In this document: piece after piece, positions 57,801-64,000 of the stretch
Numbering within the stretch: position 1 is the stretch's first letter
How the letters are laid out: each line of letters begins with the position of its first letter
NCBI RefSeq assembly: GCF_019703515.2
Contig: NC_059372.1
Location: forward strand, 21,465,931 to 21,529,930
Source of the DNA: Myxocyprinus asiaticus
Lineage: Eukaryota > Chordata > Actinopteri > Cypriniformes > Catostomidae
Reading direction: 5' to 3'
Length of the DNA stretch: 64,000 nucleotides
Program-made: the position numbers and the translations under genes
The notes under the pieces: model-generated
The model's input: the letters and a program-made list of their open reading frames with translations, nothing else
Told to the model about the DNA's origin: nothing
Database searches by the model: none

Positions 57801-60355
57801 AATTTGCTTTAGTATTATGTAACATTTGGTTTTCTTATGCTTGTTTGTTTATGTTGCTGATTTATACTTAATTTGCTTGAATATCATGAATCCATATATA
57901 ATGTTAATTGTAAAGTTTAATTTGCCTTTGTAATGCAATGTTGATGCTGTGACACTAGCTTTTTAGGATTGGTATAATTGGTGCTATTGTATTATCTTTA
58001 TTGTAGGTTACTGGTGATTGTTTTTTAGATAGGATAATTGACTTGTATGTCCTCATTGGATTATTGTTTGCTGCCCATACCCACTGCCAGGGGCACGTTT
58101 AATCTCAAAAGGGTGTGCACCGTTTTGCTACAGTTTCCGGGTTGAACGACATGTTTCCTCGAAACGGTGTGCAACGGGCTTTGAGATACGTTTTCTCTGG
58201 TTTGGTGGGTGTATCAGAGGTGTTACCCAATCAGCAGCGACGTGTCTATAAACCCCGCCGTATTAAAAAGGCAGTGCGCACAATGGATCCAACTAAAGTC
58301 CTTTACAAATGTGTCCACTGCAGCTTGGTGTATGCAACAATTGAAGACATTAGAAGAAATGTTTGCCTTGTCATCCTGAAATACGAGGCAAATGTTGGAT
58401 CACCATAATTAGGAACCACAGTTTCCACATATCCCTTCACTCGACTGGGATGTTCTCTGCTATTCTGGACAGCAAGGGCAGTGACTGTAACATTGAGCGT
58501 ATTTTGTAGTATTAAACACGTATTTAAACCAATTTCATCAGGCTCCGAAAATTCTTCGAAAAGAACGCATAGTTGTAACACAACAGGGTGTTCAACACAT
58601 CACCGTTTCCGTTTAAATAAATGTTTGGCTACATTTTGTCGGGGCTGAACGTGCCCCAGTTGCATTTATATAGGCCTTCAAAACCTGATGTTTTTTAATG
58701 TCTGACGAAGACCCATGGGGTCGAAACGTTTTTTCTATTAAATTACATGGGAGCAACTATAGCAGTGTGCCATTCTCTCCTTGTTTTATGATTTTTGTCC
58801 CTGTTATGATCGTGCACCTGCCTTAATGTTTGGATGTGTGCATACTACTTCTAATCACTTAACAAACCAATCCACACACACACACAAAAACACACACATA
58901 ATATGCGATAAGTGGCATTGAGCAATCGACATGCTGACAAAGATATAATGATGCACAATATTTTCACATTTAGAACACATAATTTTACACAAAACAGATG
59001 TTGATCTGTGTTTTGGCTTCTGCTCAAAGCTCATCTGATCTCAGCACATGATAGTCACATCTTGCATTCACACTTTGTTTTTTTCTTGCTGGTTACCAGT
59101 AGTTACAAGAGTTAGAACAAAGTAAACACCAACATGGTGCGAGTAGCTCCAAAAACCACAGCTTCCCTTTAATCAGATATGACACACATTTTTTTCAACT
59201 ACAAGCACAAACACACACCACACTGATCACATGCTTGCCACACACATCTGTCTCTCTCTAACCTCGTACATCTCCCTCCACTGTGGATTGAGGTTGTTGT
59301 CCACGTGGTGGGAGGTGAAAGTCTGTGTGCCCACCCGCAGCACTGCATACGGGTCCGATTTCCCAGATATAACGCCTTTTACGTAGTTATCTTTGGCAGC
59401 TAGGTTTTCTGCTTCCAGCAAGTGGATCCGTACAATACCCTATGGGAACAAATAACAAATAAAAGCACTTAGAGCAGAGTGAAAGAGGTTCATTTAAACA
59501 GCATATGTAAAATTAAAGAAGTTACAATGAGGACACACCCTTGCACTGATGCATGATGAAACTATGGAGTATTAAAATATATTTAATGGATCTCTAATAC
59601 TTGAGAGATGCTTTGGCATACTTATCATAGTTAAATAGTCTTTTAAAGCACAGTTACCCGTGGAAGAGGGGAACGGAGCTGTGCTATGTGCAGGTTGGCC
59701 ACCAAAGGCACAGTGAGACGATTGGGGAGAACCAGGAAAGAGGCGATGGCATCCATTATCATAGTGTCTGACATGGCACTGAAAATGAATGCAACGGGTT
59801 GTGGTTCGTACAGAGAAAATGGGACAACACACATGCACAAAAAAATATATCTAAACTATTGGACACAATGAGAGCCCTTATTTAATGGCTTTGGGTTGAG
59901 AACAATGGGTTAAGCTGTGACAAATATGAATCTAATGGGACAAGGAAATAGTGATCACTGTCTGCAGGTTTCCCTGCTTTGCTTGAACAGAGTGAAGCTC
60001 AGCAGACTTTGAATAATCAGGCCACTGCTCCTCTGATTATCAATGAATGAAGTACTGTATATGAAAAGAGAACTGTGCATCCAATTAAAGAGAAAGCCAC
60101 TCACTTTAAACCAGGTATGTCTAATAAATTGGTCATGCCTGTCCAGTTGATGTCCAGTTTCTAAGCAGGTACAGAAATGAGATAGAAGAGTGAAAAAGAC
60201 AATAAGAGAAGGGGGGAAACATGGGGTCACTATGGTAGTTTAAGATGGAAAAAAGGTGGACTTACAGGTCTGCGAATGAAGAACATGGTGACGGCTCCAA
60301 TAAGAGGAACATCTCCAATTAGAGGTTCCAAGATCACCCTCAACTTCCCATGGAG
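45819..60355 (-). CDS. esyt1: Extended synaptotagmin 1, 5'-partial, 26 coding exons
   Basis: E-Syt1 tethers the endoplasmic reticulum to the plasma membrane and moves glycerolipids between them; its SMP domain carries lipid and its C2 domains bind membranes in response to calcium (family knowledge). The exons are 60266-60355, 60105-60160, 59658-59778, 59263-59439, 57543-57625, 55528-55576, 55229-55318, 55032-55133, 54655-54726, 54448-54534, 54123-54272, 52363-52521, 52065-52241, 51784-51866, 51587-51635, 51095-51184, 50898-50993, 50680-50751, 50509-50595, 49460-49606, 48027-48160, 47804-47902, 47158-47289, 46970-47075, 45948-45997 and 45819-45846. All have AG acceptors and GT donors, phases agree throughout, and the total is 861 residues plus stop. 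Five C2 domains indicate E-Syt1; E-Syt2 and E-Syt3 have three. Roughly 240 N-terminal residues (ER hairpin, first part of SMP) lie beyond the right edge. The gene is on the same strand as fmnl3, whose start lies about 2.7 kb downstream. Confidence 0.93.
46232..46660 (-). mobile_element. tRNA-derived SINE, copy 4 (TSD with two mismatches)
   Basis: Reverse-oriented copy: the tRNA-like head is at the high-coordinate end (GCCTGGGTAGTTCAGCG read on the minus strand), the tail at 46232. Flanks CAATTCGCTCACATTCTT and CAATCTGCTCACATTCTT form the duplication. It sits in the esyt1 intron between exons 45948-45997 and 46970-47075, in the sense orientation of the gene. Confidence 0.88.
48287..48696 (-). 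mobile_element. tRNA-derived SINE, copy 5 (13-bp TSD)
   Basis: Reverse-oriented copy with head at the high-coordinate end (GGGGCCTGGGTAGCTCAGCG on the minus strand). It is flanked by the perfect duplication TGTTGAATGTAGT (48274-48286 and 48697-48709). It is in the esyt1 intron upstream of exon 48027-48160. Confidence 0.88.
48724..48870 (+). mobile_element. Tc1/mariner-like terminal fragment
   Basis: ACTACATGGCCAGAAGTATG then GGACACCCAAACATCACACC, AACCATTATGGAGTTGGTCC and CTTTGCTGCTATAA match the left end of a widespread fish Tc1-like family. The similarity fades after about 150 bp and no transposase remains. It begins 14 bp from SINE copy 5. Confidence 0.55.
49460..50993 (-). CDS. esyt1: esyt1 C2D domain exons
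   Basis: Four exons of 96, 72, 87 and 147 bp (50898-50993, 50680-50751, 50509-50595, 49460-49606) encode the fourth C2 domain; the two middle exons are the same length as their C2B counterparts. Landmarks are VYIERAHGLP, SPQWDEAFHFLIHNPRED, FPVRELLVEKDLLLDRWF and LLRAELK. The third loop reads VKLSHSWGQALG and has lost acidic residues, so calcium binding is unlikely. C2D is also the most divergent C2 domain in mammals. Confidence 0.9.
50309..50363. repeat. Poly-T/poly-A snapback
   Basis: About 20 T, a 13-nt spacer around AACGGTAAAACGG, then about 22 A: a perfect long T/A hairpin in the esyt1 intron beside exon 50509-50595. Confidence 0.85.
51095..52241 (-). CDS. esyt1: esyt1 C2C domain exons
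   Basis: Four exons of 177, 83, 49 and 90 bp (52065-52241, 51784-51866, 51587-51635, 51095-51184) encode the third C2 domain, with exactly the exon lengths of C2A. Calcium-loop aspartates are retained (AKDNL, GKSDPY, YDKDLDQDDFLG). By hand count the first exon shares about 31 of 59 residues with the matching C2A exon. C2C of mammalian E-Syt1 is calcium-sensitive and regulates the protein (family knowledge). A TTAA-flanked MITE sits in the intron at 51248-51524. Confidence 0.92.
51248..51524. mobile_element. TTAA-flanked MITE, copy c (in esyt1)
   Basis: TTAAAGGTGAAGTGTGTAAT on the left and ATTACACACTTCAGCTTTAA on the right, 277 bp. The inner CCATTGGTTGAGCCAATATT also occurs at 30820-30840. 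Located in the esyt1 C2C intron between 51184 and 51587. Confidence 0.75.
52363..52521 (-). CDS. esyt1: esyt1 linker exon between C2B and C2C
   Basis: A single 159-bp exon (53 codons, phase 0 at both ends) encodes a low-complexity linker rich in Pro, Ser, Thr and Glu, including TTPVSPIPGEGD and PEHTSPDSSFASE. Human E-Syt1 has a comparable serine/proline linker at the same place, ending just before the C2C strand. It contains several SP and TP pairs that could be phosphorylated, but nothing in the DNA shows that. It separates the two halves of the duplicated C2 block. Confidence 0.85.
52522..54122. other. esyt1 intron between C2B and the linker exon
   Basis: 1.6 kb of AT-rich sequence with A/T tracts and no recognised repeat or exon. 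It is one of the longer esyt1 introns without an identified insertion. Confidence 0.5.
54123..55133 (-). CDS. esyt1: esyt1 C2B domain exons
   Basis: Four exons of 102, 72, 87 and 150 bp (55032-55133, 54655-54726, 54448-54534, 54123-54272) encode the second C2 domain. Landmarks are VYLDRAQDLP, NPVWEDAFTFFIQDPR, KDDDRALTLGTLSIPL and MDQWFQL. The paired aspartates of the third calcium loop seen in C2A are not conserved, as is usual for E-Syt C2B, so this domain probably folds with C2A as a rigid tandem without binding calcium strongly (family knowledge). Introns are short, 0.2 to 0.4 kb, and carry only simple repeats. Confidence 0.92.
54822..54892. repeat. AAAT and CA simple repeats
   Basis: AAAT/ATAA units followed by (TA)n and (CA)8, in the esyt1 C2B intron between 54726 and 55032. 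Confidence 0.85.
55229..59439 (-). CDS. esyt1: esyt1 C2A domain exons
   Basis: Four exons of 177, 83, 49 and 90 bp (59263-59439, 57543-57625, 55528-55576, 55229-55318) encode the first C2 domain. The calcium-binding aspartates are all visible: AKDNY and GKSDPY in the first loop, and DKDPDQDDFLG in the third. It should therefore be a calcium-sensing C2 domain, as in mammalian E-Syt1. The 177-bp exon uses a weak-looking donor (GTTAGA). The introns are inflated by insertions: a Harbinger-like element between exons 1 and 2 of this block and a truncated SINE between exons 2 and 3. Confidence 0.92.
55577..57542. other. esyt1 C2A intron with SINE fragment
   Basis: About 2 kb intron holding SINE copy 6 at its upstream end. 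No exon-like segments; open frames such as 56520-56723 show no family resemblance. Confidence 0.5.
57019..57188 (-). mobile_element. SINE copy 6, 5'-truncated
   Basis: Minus-strand 3' part of the same SINE (from CACGTGATAAGATGCGCGG-like sequence to the tail CCAAATTGGGAGAAAAAAGG); the tRNA head and first half are missing. It is in an esyt1 C2A intron. Confidence 0.8.
57653..57673. repeat. (TA)n microsatellite
   Basis: About ten TA units next to esyt1 exon 57543-57625. Confidence 0.85.
58090..58657. mobile_element. Harbinger-like DNA transposon remnant in esyt1
   Basis: Terminal inverted repeats GGGGCACGTTTAATC at 58090 and (inverted) GGGGCACGTTCAGCC at 58657 enclose 568 bp. On the minus strand, between about 58530 and 58300, the frame reads GYVETVVPNYGDPTF and SYFRMTRQTFLLMSS, a pattern like the N-terminal part of PIF/Harbinger transposases. 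The plus strand has ACCCAATCAG and TATAAA near 58225-58253, promoter-like. No clear short duplication at the ends. It lies in the intron between 57625 and 59263. Confidence 0.5.
58303..58530 (-). pseudogene. Transposase fragment (PIF/Harbinger-like)
   Basis: About 75 residues open on the minus strand, with FASYFRMTRQTF in the position where Harbinger-type transposases have an FRMS/TRxTF segment preceding the catalytic domain. The catalytic DDE part is absent, so the element is non-autonomous. The assignment is from motif memory only. Confidence 0.4.
59658..60355 (-). CDS. esyt1: esyt1 exons for the C-terminal half of the SMP domain
   Basis: Three exons (60266-60355, 90 bp; 60105-60160, 56 bp; 59658-59778, 121 bp) encode the end of the tubular lipid-binding SMP domain. 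Readable landmarks are LEPLIGDVPLIGAV, MFFIRRP, LDINWTGMTNLLDIPG, SDTMIMDAIASFLVLPNR and the exit peptide LRSPLPR, which leads straight into C2A. These follow the E-Syt1 order residue for residue. The phases (0, 2, 0) fit together without gaps. The exon preceding LHGKLRV is not in the window. An L1 copy begins about 0.6 kb upstream, so the intron on that side is longer than 3.6 kb. Confidence 0.92.
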
Positions 60356-60943
60356 CTAGAGAAAGCAAGATATGCTGGTTTCAGTGACCCTTTTATGGGT
60401 TATCTTGATATTTTTATGTGTTCCATCAACACAGTTCAAACTAAATTAGTACGACATGGTGAAATCGTACAATATTCTATGACTTGGGTCTTTTAAATCA
60501 ACCAATAATATTTGCTTTCCTTTCTGATATTTCCTTTCTCCGGGGTACACAAAACAAATTTTAAAATTAAAAACATGGTAAGGGATTAACTTTATGGTTA
60601 GGTATAAATGGGGTTTGGGTTAGGGGTTAAAATTAATAAAACCCTCAATAGCGATAACCCGATAACATGTTTAAATTACGGAAGTATCTCACAATCTCAC
60701 GAGCGCATGTTCAAAAGACGGATGTTTCTCTTTCTTCCGTGCTACAAAACAGAGCTTTTTGGATGTTTAGGGTGTGGCTAGGGTGTTACAATTTATTCTT
60801 ATGGAGGGTCACGTGACACCATGCAAGAAGCAGACGTGTGAGTGACGAACTCTGCACACTTTGCTAAATTGTTTATTATTTTCATGTTATAATCTGGTGA
60901 AATTTGAAACACCCATTTACACATTTGCTCTTTGAGGCAAAAC

Positions 60944-61770
60944 ATGGCAAAGAAGTCAAAACCCTCGGGCTCTGGAGACATTAAAAGACACTTACGTGTT
61001 CAGGATGAAAGCCCCGACAGGCCTACAGACCGGGGACTTGATTTGGATGGCGCAACGGGAGAGAAGATCCAGCATCAGTTGTCCAACATGTCGGTGATGT
61101 TGATGAAGGTTTCTTGCTGATTTAGAGGATCTCGCTGTAATACGTCGATCGATTATGGCGATAAAATTCTCTGAGATAGTTAAAAGAGTGACTGATATTG
61201 AGAGACGAATCGATTTTCTGGAATTTTCGGAGAGGGAATTAACCGCTAATCCGCCCGCGACCAAAGTTGATTTGGAACATCTCCTTAAAAAGCTTGAAGA
61301 TCTTGAGAATAGAAGCCGCAGGAATAATGTTCGAATTGTTGGAATTCCTGAGCATGAGGAGGGCAGAGATATGGTGAAATTCCTAGACGAGCTTTTCCCG
61401 AGTCTGCTCGACATAACAGGCCACAAATTGGAAATCGAGCAAGCTCACAGATTTTGCTGAGGGTGACAGGCCCCGATCGATTCTGGCCAGATTTCTGAGA
61501 TCATCCGATAACGATCTTGTGTTGCGCCAGACGAGGAGCAAAGGGAAGATTTCTTGGAAGAACCACAATATTTTCTTGTTCCCGGATTTTGCGAGTTCGA
61601 CAAGAGAGAAACGCGATCAGTTCAAGGAATGTAAGAAACTCCTACATCAGCGAAAGATCACTTTTGCTCTGATGTTTCCGGCCAAACTGAGAATAGAAAC
61701 GAAGGACAGTCGCAAAGTATTTACATGTCCCAATCAGGCAAAGTCATTTATTAAATCAATGGGTGAGTAA
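60944..61770 (+). pseudogene. L1 ORF1-like protein, frameshifted
   Basis: Begins MAKKSKPSGSG, changes frame near 61110, continues through a coiled-coil/RRM-like region with LEDLENRSRRNNVRIVGIPE, the hallmark of L1 ORF1 (transposase_22 family), changes frame again near 61457, and ends with FALMFPAKLRI and FIKSMGE before TAA. The protein would package LINE RNA (family knowledge). Confidence 0.8.
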
Positions 61771-62549
61771 ACTGCATTGGCTCCGCCGAGCGGCTGGAGC
61801 CTGTTTTGTGAATAACACTTTTCCTTAAAGAAACTTTTGCATTGATGAAAGATTACTTTTGCATTAAAGTTCCCGGCCAGTTTGAGAGTGGACACTACAG
61901 ATGACTGCAAAATATCTACATGCTCACACAAAGGATGTCTTTTATAAAGTTGACGGATTGTGTAAGTCATGGTATATACGTTAATGCGGCCTCCGAGTGA
62001 ATTGACTCGACCATCCGGGGAACCGGGATGCCGGTTTTCTTTCTTTTTGTATTGGTTCCGCCTAGTGGCTGGAGCTTGTTCTATTGAATAACACTCCTTT
62101 GGAACAGCTGTGGATTAATCTGTTCGTTCTTCGTGCTTATTCCTCCTGCTGGCTGTAGTTTGTTTTGTTGAGTATTTTTACAGGACATTGGAATGATTAC
62201 GTCATCCGCTGAACTCATAACAGCCGGCTCACTGAACATTCGTTTGTCTGTCCGAGGAATCTGAACGGTTTTATATCAGCTGGAATTTGTTTTGTGGAAG
62301 ATCACACCTTTGAGACAGTTCTGTGAATGAATCTACATGTCGTTTGTGTTCATTCTTCCTATTTGCTGGGGTTTATTTTACAAAATATTTTCTGTTATGT
62401 AATTTTGCCTCACAAATTTGCGCACATTTTTCTTTTTTCTGTTTGTTTTGTTCGGGGGGAAGTTCGGGGTTTGATTGTTTCACTAATGGGGAATGTGGTC
62501 TTCATAATTTTGTTTTTGACACACAATTTATTTTTTCTACTATATCAAA

Positions 62550-64000
62550 ATGTCAAATGTTAATATAAGTGTACTATCTCTCTCCACATGGAATGTAAAT
62601 GGGTTGGGGCACCCCATAAAAAGAAGGAAGGTTATTACTTTTCTTAAACATAAGAAATATGATATAGTGTTTCTTCAAGAAACACATCTCTCCCCGCAGG
62701 AAGCTGAAAGAATTGGGAAGATATGGGGTGGACATGTTTTTTTTAGTGCTAGCTTAAGAGCAAGGGAGTCATTATATTGATTAATAAACATCTACAATTC
62801 AAATGTCTCAAACAGACTAAAGATAAATTAGGGAGAGTCATTATTGTTTTAGCTGAAATTCAAGGGCAGAGGTTAATTTTGGCTAATATTTACACACCTA
62901 ACACTGATGATCAGGGCTTTTCTTATAGATCTTGAAGGGATGCTGCAAGTCACTGGCACCCCTCATGATATAATATTGGGAGGAGACTTTAATCTTTTGA
63001 TGGACTCAGTCCTTGATCACATTGAAGCAAAAGTGTGTAAACCCCCTAGAGCAACATTGACGCTCCACAGGATGTGTAAAAATCTTGGTCTTATGGATAT
63101 TTGGAGACTTTTGAACCCATCTGGTAGGGACTATACATTTTTTTCATCAGTCCATAAGATTTATTCTAGAATAGATTTTTTTATATCCAAATCCCTCATT
63201 TCATCTGTTGTTGATTGCTCAATTGGAAACATTTTAGTCTCAGATCATGCCCTGGTGAGTTTAGAGGTGTTGCCATATACAGAGAAAAAGAAATCATATA
63301 GTTGGCGCCTTAATGTGTCCCTTTTGCAAAATCCTGATTTCCAACAAATGTTAAAGACTGAAATCAATGTTTATATGGAGACCAACTGGTCCTCAGTATC
63401 CTCTGTGGGCGTGCCTTGGGAGGCACTTAAGCTGGTTCTTAGGGGTCGGATCATAGAGTATGCCTCATTCACCAAAAAATTCAAAGCACAAGAACTTGTG
63501 GAGTTGGAAGGAAATATTAAAAGTGCCGAGGCAGAGCTGAAGCGCCGTTTGTCATCTGATGGCCTTAGAGAATTGACCCGATTGAAATATAGATATAATA
63601 CTATTTTGTCACGGAAAGTGGAGTTTTGGTTATTCAGGGCAAGACAGTCATACTTTGAGTCGGGGGACAAAGCAGGAAAACTTTTGTCTAGATATATAAA
63701 GCAGAGAGAGTCTTTTTCTACTATTCCCTCAGTGAAATCTGCTGGTGGTGAAATATTCACCTCAGCCATTGATATTAATAATGCTTTTAAAGAATTCTAT
63801 TTTGATCTCTATAGTTCCACGTCTTCGTCTACTGATGAAGATATTAGGAACTTTGTGGAACCATTAGATCTCCCTAAACTGACGACTGAGCAAAAAAATT
63901 CTCTTGATTCTGAGATAACCTTGGAGGAGCTTGATGAGGTAATTAAGGCCTTGCCTACAGGCAAGCCTCCAGGGCCTGATGGCTTTTCCTCTGAGTTTTT
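62550..64000 (+). pseudogene. L1 ORF2 endonuclease and N-terminal reverse transcriptase, partial
   Basis: Endonuclease motifs are present in order: STWNVNGL, FLQETHL, LANIYTPN, LGGDFN, SRIDFF and SDHALV. The frame shifts near 62765 and returns to the original frame near 62919, so two indels nearly cancel. From 62919 the frame is open to the window end, where GKPPGPDGFSSEF marks the first reverse-transcriptase block. The rest of the polymerase is beyond the right edge. Confidence 0.85.

Larger units (their letters stand above)
60850..64000 (+). mobile_element. L1-clade LINE, 3' end beyond window, in an esyt1 intron
   Basis: ORF1 (from 60944) encodes an L1-type nucleic-acid-binding protein; ORF2 (from 62550) encodes an apurinic endonuclease followed by the start of reverse transcriptase at the window edge. 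It lies antisense to esyt1. ORF1 has at least two frameshifts and ORF2 two, so the copy is inactive. The 780 bp between ORF1 and ORF2 consists partly of repeated copies of the ORF1 end and of a CCTAGTGGCTGGAGCTTGTT-like motif. The 5' boundary is not sharply visible. Confidence 0.85.

Noticed and set aside
1..64000. CRISPR arrays, operons, toxin-antitoxin or phage-defence systems
   Set aside because: The DNA is animal nuclear sequence with spliced genes; the regular repeats found are microsatellites, a minisatellite and transposon ends.

Overview
The window reads as vertebrate nuclear DNA from a teleost fish, most likely a cyprinid. The reasons are intron-split genes with GT-AG junctions, abundant fish-type DNA transposons, a decayed DIRS element, an L1-clade LINE, a tRNA-derived SINE family of the kind common in carp-like fishes, and long microsatellites. 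The species is inference. Almost none of the long open frames are genes; the two real genes were found by assembling short exons on the minus strand.

Gene 1 (right half, minus strand) is esyt1, extended synaptotagmin 1. I place 26 coding exons between 60355 and 45819. They total 2586 nt, an exact multiple of 3, with every junction in phase, and end in a TGA. They encode the second half of the SMP lipid-transfer domain, five C2 domains (A to E) and the C-terminus. The N-terminal membrane hairpin and the first half of the SMP domain lie beyond the right edge. The exon lengths of C2A-C2B and C2C-C2D match almost one for one, a clear record of an ancient block duplication.

Gene 2 (left two thirds, minus strand) is fmnl3, formin-like 3. 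Exons 1 to 5 are present (start codon at 43121; then 10800-10883, 10148-10228, 9429-9505, 4895-4978). They encode a myristoylatable N-terminus and the start of the GTPase-binding region. Intron 1 is about 32.1 kb and full of transposons. The rest of the gene lies beyond the left edge. esyt1 and fmnl3 are head to tail, about 2.7 kb apart.

Mobile DNA fills most of the rest. A decayed DIRS-type tyrosine-recombinase retrotransposon occupies 1-4334 and an L1-like LINE occupies about 60.9 kb to the right edge; both are antisense to their host genes. There are six copies of one SINE family, four of them with recognisable target-site duplications. A solo LTR with a perfect 5-bp duplication lies at 16978-18102. 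A hAT-like element with an internal 319-bp duplication lies at 35581-37223, and a SINE-in-hAT-in-transposon nest at 11839-14229. A dispersed TTAA-flanked MITE family, two large foldback elements, a Harbinger-like fragment in esyt1 and a 1-kb tetranucleotide array complete the list.

I see no operon, CRISPR array, defence island or other obviously new system. The most informative observations are the esyt1 exon-block symmetry, the transposon nests, and the DIRS terminal hairpin, which carries a promoter pointing along fmnl3.
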